Positions 58,295-64,000 of a stretch of 64,000 nt of DNA are shown in pieces. The notes beneath the pieces are model-generated. The model searched no databases and had not been told where the DNA came from. It saw only the letters and a list, made by a program, of their open reading frames with translations. A program made the translations under genes and the position numbers. Each line of letters begins with the position of its first letter. Position 1 is the stretch's first letter. The stretch comes from Hirudinaria manillensis (taxonomy: Eukaryota; Annelida; Clitellata; Hirudinida; Hirudinidae), in the NCBI GenBank assembly GCA_034509925.1, contig CM067530.1, positions 11,452,501-11,516,500 of the forward strand. Direction: 5' to 3'.

Positions 58295-60021
58295 ATGGAT
58301 TCCGAGAAAATCAACATGAGCCTCGACGATATTATAAAAATGACTAAGAAGAGAAGCAGTTCCATCGTCGATGGAGGTGATAGGAAACGATTCAGGAGGC
58401 CTGCACCATATTCCAAGCAAAACCCTAGGTCTGGCCAAACAACCAAAAGACGATCGTTTCCCGATCAGCAGAGTTTCAGGAGGTCTGCTCCGTTTAACAG
58501 GGTATGTCTGAGATAGTTTCGATTGATATTTTCAAGTTTTTGTGGAGATCGTGTTTTTTGCTTTGTCCTCGATGCGAATTTTTCTTAATTTTCAAAATAT
58601 TGTTTTGGCAATTTGCTTGCATGTAGTGGAAGAGGTTGACATTAGATTTTAGGAAAAAACTGGTGTCACTATAGTTACCTACCGACAACGGATTATTTAA
58701 TCATCAATTTCTCTACAGTCTCCCGAACCCGACGTGTGGCGTCACGATTTGTTCCAAGATGATGCCAGGGCTCCAGTACAAAGAAGAACAGACAGACCAC
58801 TGGGAGTGAAAGGATCAAACACAGTTTTGAAAGTTTCCAATCTTCACTACAACGTCTCAGAGGATGATATTAGGGTTCGTTAAAATCGATACTTCTGCTT
58901 GAAACCGTTTAAGTGTCAATGACCATCAGTAAACTTACAAATCAAATTCTTTTCCATTTCAGCAACTCTTCGAGGATTTCGGAGTCGTTTTGAGATCGAC
59001 TCTGCACTACGACAGAGCAGGTCGTTCTTTGGAGACTGCGGAGATCGAGTACGGGAGCAGAGAGGAGGCGTTGAATGCCATGAAGAAGTATGACAACGTA
59101 CTACTCGACGGGAAACCCATGAAGATCGTCGTCCAAGACGACGCGCCGAGCGCTTCCAACCTCGCTTCGAGACTCGGCAACAGGAACTCGCAGCAGGACT
59201 TTGCAGCAGGAAGCAGATCGACGTTCAAGTTCGATAAGAGGCCGATCAGGGAGTTCGGCGGAAGGCCTGCCAGGCAAAACAAGTTCGTGTCACGTGGATG
59301 AACGTGTTTTGTTGTTGTTGTTGATATAATTTGAAACTAAGTTGATCTTTAGTTTGTAATGATGGTGGTGGCAATAGGGCATTAGGTGCATTAGTTAATG
59401 TATTAAAATAAATTTTCTTGAAATGCAACGGTAGCTTCTGAGCTTCACTGCACGATTATATGTGTAAATATAAATCTAATATAATATAAATCTACATATA
59501 ATATAAATGTAATATCATACATATATGATAACCTTAGCTGACTGAATGCTTAATTTAGTTCGGATATTTTTGGTGATAATTTGAATATCAGTGTATTTCA
59601 AATGCTTCGTATCAATTGTATCAAACGAGCACTTTGTATGTTTCAGTGGTCCGAGGGAACAGAGGAAGGGTGGATTTGGCAGGGAACGAAAGCAGGACCT
59701 GACAAAAGAGGAGTTGGATGCGGAATTGGACGATTACCTTTCCAAGGGAATGGTTGGTTGAGTCAATTATTAATTAATTATAATTATTTATTTATTATTA
59801 TTAATTAATTATTATAACTAGGGAGCTGTAATGTGTTGACTAGTTTTACATAAGTCATTGAACAAATGACACTTTGAATAATAATTATAATAACAGTTAA
59901 TTGATATGTTGCTTCTGGTCATATTGCAATTAATAATCCAACAATTTATGTGAATTTATATAAAAATCTCTTAAAATGCCTGCATTTAATCTTTCAGGAA
60001 ACTGACGAAATGATGTCTTAA
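58295..60021 (+). CDS. ALYREF: ALY/REF mRNA export factor
   Basis: Five exons: 58295-58501, 58719-58874, 58963-59288, 59647-59752 and 59998-60021; 272 residues. ALYREF is an adaptor of the TREX complex that links spliced mRNA to UAP56 and the export receptor NXF1 in the nucleus. The N-terminal UAP56-binding motif (KINMSLDDIIKMTKK) leads. Arg-rich stretches and WRHDLFQDD follow, then one RRM (about 104-180: VLKVSNLHYNVSEDDI, LFEDFG, HYDRAGRSLETAEIEY, LDGKPMKIVV), then a second Arg/Gly region. The C-terminal UAP56 motif is LTKEELDAELDDYLSKGM. The exon 3 donor is chosen at 59289 (TTCGT/GTCACG) because only this phase joins the C-terminal motif. Read-through of that intron instead stops at 59301 and has its own AATAAA at 59407. 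Confidence 0.93.
59407..59412 (+). promoter_or_regulatory. Intronic poly(A) signal in ALYREF
   Basis: AATAAA about 105 bases after the stop codon reached when intron 3 is retained. The full-length transcript has another AATAAA at 60113-60118. Confidence 0.5.
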
Positions 60022-61372
60022 AGTCTTTCTTCAACGAAGCTATTAATAGCACGACACCGATTCCCGTGCGAATGTTATTTTTTGGATTTGCATTTCAATG
60101 GACTGCTCTTAAAATAAACATTATTATTATTAAACATTATCTTATTATTATTATTAAACATTATTATCTTAAGTTCATGTTGTTAATATTTCGAGGCATC
60201 ACGTCGTCCTATGAATGCCGCACTCGACCAATCAAAAGCAAGCGTTTGCCTCCTCGGGAGTCTGCACGAAACTTTGCTCCGTCGAGGCATTTTGGACGGG
60301 GACGTCCAGTTTTCAGCACGAATGTTTTGAATTGCCTGCTTTTGTTTTTGCACTTCGATCGGAGACGATGGGTTTCCGAATGATAACTGTGTCTTTTACG
60401 GAAGATTTTAAATTTGGGAAAAATGTGGTTTTATCACTTTGTTATTATTTCCTACTTCTGACTCATCGAAGATGCAGAGTATGAGTATTTATTCCTATGA
60501 GACTTTATGACAACATTAGCAGCAATAAAAACGAGGTCATCGCCTAATAAATACGTCGGACGGGTTTCGTCGTCGACGCTGACAGTAAAAAAAAACAAGT
60601 CGATAAATTATTCAACAATAAATTTCTGACGACGAGGAATCCTGCGGCTTTCGAGAAATCGAGGATGATATATCTTTAGATGAGTTGTGAGCAAGCAAGA
60701 ACGATGGTAATGATTATGATGTCGATTGGCAATTTCTAATTTAGGTGGTTCATACATCCTCCTTGAATATCTATGTATTTGATGAGAGTTTTGGTCCGGA
60801 CATGCAGAGAGCGACGTCAGTTCCGACACGAAAGCAATTCTAAGCAACGACACGTCAACGATGAAGCGAGTGAAAATGGTCGACGGAAGCGTAAAACGTC
60901 GGATGCAAAGCAAAACGTGCAAACGACGACAACAACGATGAGGTCGTTCACGACAAGATTTGTCGAGGAGGATAAAAAACATCCACAATTAAGTGGCCTT
61001 TGACTGTAATCGCCGTGACATTAAAAACTAAATTATGTTACAAATATTGGGAAAAGTAGGAAAAAAAGGAGTCGCTCATGGAATGTAAACCACCAAAAGA
61101 CTTAACTCAGATATTCAGAGAATATGGTGCAGGCAATGGTATAAACGATGATGATGATGATCACGACAGCATCGACTGATAAGAACGACATCAACTTTAC
61201 AAAATAATGTTGGAGCAAGAGACATACTTGGTCACGATAACGAGCAACAAACATGGCAATGATATGGTATCGGGCGATTCATTAGGCCAATCCGTGCGCT
61301 CTCTCTCGAGAATCCTAGCGGGTCTTTTGGGCTCGACCAATCACGTTACTTTACGCTCTGAATTCTAGCCTC
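60022..61372. other. Convergent flanks of ALYREF and TBC1D10
   Basis: About 1.35 kb with the ALYREF poly(A) signal near 60113 and the 3' UTR of TBC1D10. Open frames on both strands lack splice sites and family resemblance. No RNA gene seen. Confidence 0.55.
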
Positions 61373-64000
61373 TCATTGGTCGATGTTCGAGGTGGACTTC
61401 GAGGCTTTGGGTCGATAAAAACTCAGGCGAAAAGTCCTCCTCCGTTTGTCCGGCAGCTGCGGAACTGCCGAGAGGGAGGAGCAAGGCGAAACGGAAGGTT
61501 TCGATTGGTAGCGCTTGAAGGGCTCTTGGGCCGCGATGCTCTCTTTCGAGTTTGCTATCGACGAATCAAAGTGATTCTGAGAAGTGTCGGACGAATATTT
61601 GGACTTCATTTTTGATAAAAACGGAAACCTCTTCGAAGATCTCTTGTCCTTTTGGGCTTTCGATTGGCAATCGTCGATCAAAATTTGAGGGGTCGGTCGC
61701 ATGAAAACCGTCGTCGGGACGTCGGACGAAGTGCCGGTCGCGACGACGGAAGGAAGGGGAATCGCGTTCGTCGTCCTGGCGGACTCTGGCAAGGAGACGA
61801 GGGGCTTGAACGAGGAACTCGAGGAAATTGTTTTTGGGAGGAGCAGGGATCCGGGAGCCGGAAGGATCGGCGAGGATTCCGAATGAATCGAAAGGGATTT
61901 GTCCGCGGGTCGGACGACTCGGTCGCTCGCGGTCGAATCGGAAGCCGTCGACGTCACGGAAGTCGTGACGACGGACGTCGTGGAAGTGGCAGGAATCGAG
62001 TCGGAAATCGTGCTCGGCAAGGCGAGAGCGGCGTCGGCATTGCCGGTCTCGGCGCACGGAGCCGCGGCGACCGAAGACTTTGAATTCGAACTGTTCTTCT
62101 GGACCTTGTCGGCCTTGGACGCGTTCCACTTTTTGAGCTGTCGTGAGTGTTCCTTTTCCATGTCCTTGTCCGTCAGCTGAAGTTTTGCCAACTGGAATTT
62201 GAAGAAAGAAAACTAAGTCTATGAAACCCTTACTCGTGACTCTGCCCGAATCTTGGAATCGACGAGACAAAGCATCGACATGAGAGCCTCACCTCTCCCG
62301 CGAGATAATTCTCCTCCATGCATTCGGCAGGTATCTTTCTCAGCTTGTCCAGTGTCTCGTAGAATGTGGGGCAGTTGCCGACCTGCTCCGAGGTGCCGAG
62401 CACGCTCTTGACCAGGACCAGGGCGACGCGGAACATGACCTTGACACCTGAGAAACGATCGTTGGATTTTCAACGACGGGCAGAGTATATAAAAATACTC
62501 CAAAATACAGATGTAAAAATGTGTCCATTGTCTTTGAGCATCATTGTCATCATCATCATCACAACCATCATCATTATCATCACAACCATCATCATCATCA
62601 CCTTCGCAGAGAAACATATCCCAGACCCTAAGCACCGAGGGCCATGGAAGGGTCCTGGAGTAGAGGCACATGAACCAATCAGTCATCCAGAGGATAGGCT
62701 CCACCTTCTGCTTTTTCTTATTGGATAGAGAATTAATGAATATTAATCAGAAATTGGCAATTTATCATTAAATTGCATCAAATTGCATTAAATCACATTA
62801 ATAATTAATTAAGGGATTATTAATGACAACAGTACGTCATCCGCTAACCAGGTGTTTGTAGGCAACTGGACAGGTCTTCTTCAGGAGACCAAACAAGATC
62901 ATACTGTCTATCTGCACGGCTTCCTGTAGATAAAATGGTGATGACGACGATGACGATGATGAGGATAATAATAGCCATTTAAGTTAAGAATGTCCAAATG
63001 TTTCCCATGCATCATCACCACCATCATCATCATCATAATTGACGGCACAAAAAATTCAAGAACATCCTCGTTACTCTTATAAAATCCTAGATGACTCATC
63101 TTAATGACTGTTTAACTGATTGGTCAGCTATAATTAGAAAGGGGAACACGACCACATCGTCACCCCCATCATTAAAGTGTCCATCATCGTCATCATCATC
63201 ATCCTCACCACCATCATCAAGTTATCAGCACAGTCATCATCATCATCATCATAATTTAAAATAGCTGAAATTAAATTAAAATCCAATTAGCCATTGAAAT
63301 ATCTAAACAAGAGAATTCCACAAAACACAGCAATTCAAATCATCATCAACAACAACAACGTCGTCGTCATCATCAACATCATCATCATCATCACCACCCA
63401 CCAGTCCCATGTTGTAATATCCAGGCAAGTACTTCTCGCAGATTGTCAGAAAGGTCCAGAATGCCTGTTCTGCAGGCATCAGAGTCAGAAGGACTGCAGC
63501 CAGTGGTCCCTGTGCCTGGCAGTAACCGACCGAAGGATTGTGTACGGAATATGCCATCAGTACAGAGTACAAGTCCTCCTGGCTGTAATTAAGATGCTGA
63601 TGATGATGACAACGATGATAACGACGATGATGATGATGATAATGATGCTCGTGATGATTGCATTTGAAGCTCCACATGAATGCTTGTTAATGATGACATA
63701 ACAAGAGGAAGAAAGCGATAGTTACGGATACGGTAAATGATCGTGGAAATGAACTCGGCAACGACTATGCCAATAGGGGTTACGATAGTGACTGACCCTT
63801 GACCCTGGTCGTCCATGAATAGCTCGTGGTTCGGGTACTGCCTGTTGACGTCCTTTCTGATCTCCTCGATGCACGTCGGATTGCCCTTCGAGCCGAGGTA
63901 ACCTTGGTAACGACCGGGACCGGACGCCAATGCGTTCGAGCTGCCCGTCAGAAGTTGCCAGGCCCTGGCACGCAGAGAGTCCGGAATGCCCTTCCTACAC
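61373..64000 (-). CDS. TBC1D10/EPI64-type Rab GTPase-activating protein, 5' end outside window
   Basis: Six exons are visible: 63797-64000 (continues past the edge or begins just inside it), 63402-63582, 62849-62923, 62602-62707, 62293-62447 and 61373-62191. The TBC domain reads [14 protein letters not shown], then the arginine finger [10 protein letters not shown], the glutamine finger [49 protein letters not shown] and [21 protein letters not shown]. This order and wording match TBC1D10A/B. Both catalytic fingers are present, so it should stimulate GTP hydrolysis on a Rab (Rab27/Rab35 in vertebrates). A Ser/Thr-rich tail of about 270 residues follows, ending [13 protein letters not shown], without the PDZ-binding end known in EPI64. 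The N-terminus is missing. Confidence 0.92.
62545..62605. repeat. (ATC)n next to a TBC1D10 donor
   Basis: ATC/ACC array on plus. On the gene strand the GATGATGATG run begins at the splice donor of the exon 62602-62707. Confidence 0.85.
63177..63253. repeat. (ATC)n arrays in a TBC1D10 intron
   Basis: Several ATC runs separated by short unique sequence. Similar runs lie at about 62938-62965, 63011-63035 and 63365-63398. Confidence 0.85.

Noticed and set aside
61566-62270. Arg/Asp-rich frames overlapping the TBC1D10 tail
   Set aside because: Alternative frames of the Ser/Thr-rich last exon. The chosen frame continues the TBC domain in phase.

Overview
This window is animal nuclear DNA, not bacterial or viral. 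Genes are split into many short exons with canonical GT-AG introns. Intergenic and intronic DNA is AT-rich and full of simple repeats, above all (ATC/GAT)n and (AAT)n. The proteins are animal orthologues: an FMRFamide-receptor-like GPCR, an axonemal thioredoxin/NDK protein, PRMT9, LMO7/LIMCH1, GPAM, ZNF207/BuGZ, IQCK, MTTP, SLC39A11, ALYREF and TBC1D10. I suspect a lophotrochozoan, perhaps an annelid such as a leech, but that is a guess from gene style and base composition. I rebuilt exon chains by hand, requiring splice consensus, compatible phase and alignment to remembered family sequences. Full chains gave multiples of three for NME8-like, PRMT9, LMO7-like, GPAM, ZNF207, IQCK, MTTP, SLC39A11, the 56.4 kb gene and ALYREF. 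Boundaries may still be off by a base or two.

Left third (1-30 kb), all on the minus strand: a partial GPCR (718-1940), about 5 kb of repeat-rich DNA without genes, a 20-exon NME8/dynein-IC1-like gene (6981-15840), PRMT9 (16254-20043) and a 16-exon LMO7/LIMCH1-like gene (21344-29908).

Middle (30-46 kb): a divergent seven-helix orphan receptor in one large exon (32081-33628, minus), then GPAM (35302-41579, plus, 21 exons). GPAM converges on ZNF207/BuGZ (41799-44647, minus), with facing poly(A) hexamers only about 40 bp apart. IQCK (45023-46339, minus) follows and has a GC-AG intron.

Right part (46-64 kb): MTTP (46910-53131, plus) starts 570 bp from IQCK, head to head. It converges on SLC39A11/ZIP11 (53516-55867, minus), which is head to head with a small gene of uncertain identity (56351-57954, plus). 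Then come ALYREF (58295-60021, plus) and TBC1D10 (61373 to the window edge, minus, 5' end missing).

The genes do not form an operon or a defence system. Two themes recur by function: lipid handling (GPAM makes lysophosphatidate and MTTP loads lipid onto lipoproteins, 5 kb apart) and cilia/centrosome (NME8-like, IQCK, perhaps the 56.4 kb gene). Both are probably chance. The points most worth checking are the orphan receptor, the 56.4 kb gene, the unusual splice signals, and microsatellites that have entered exons or sit against splice sites.
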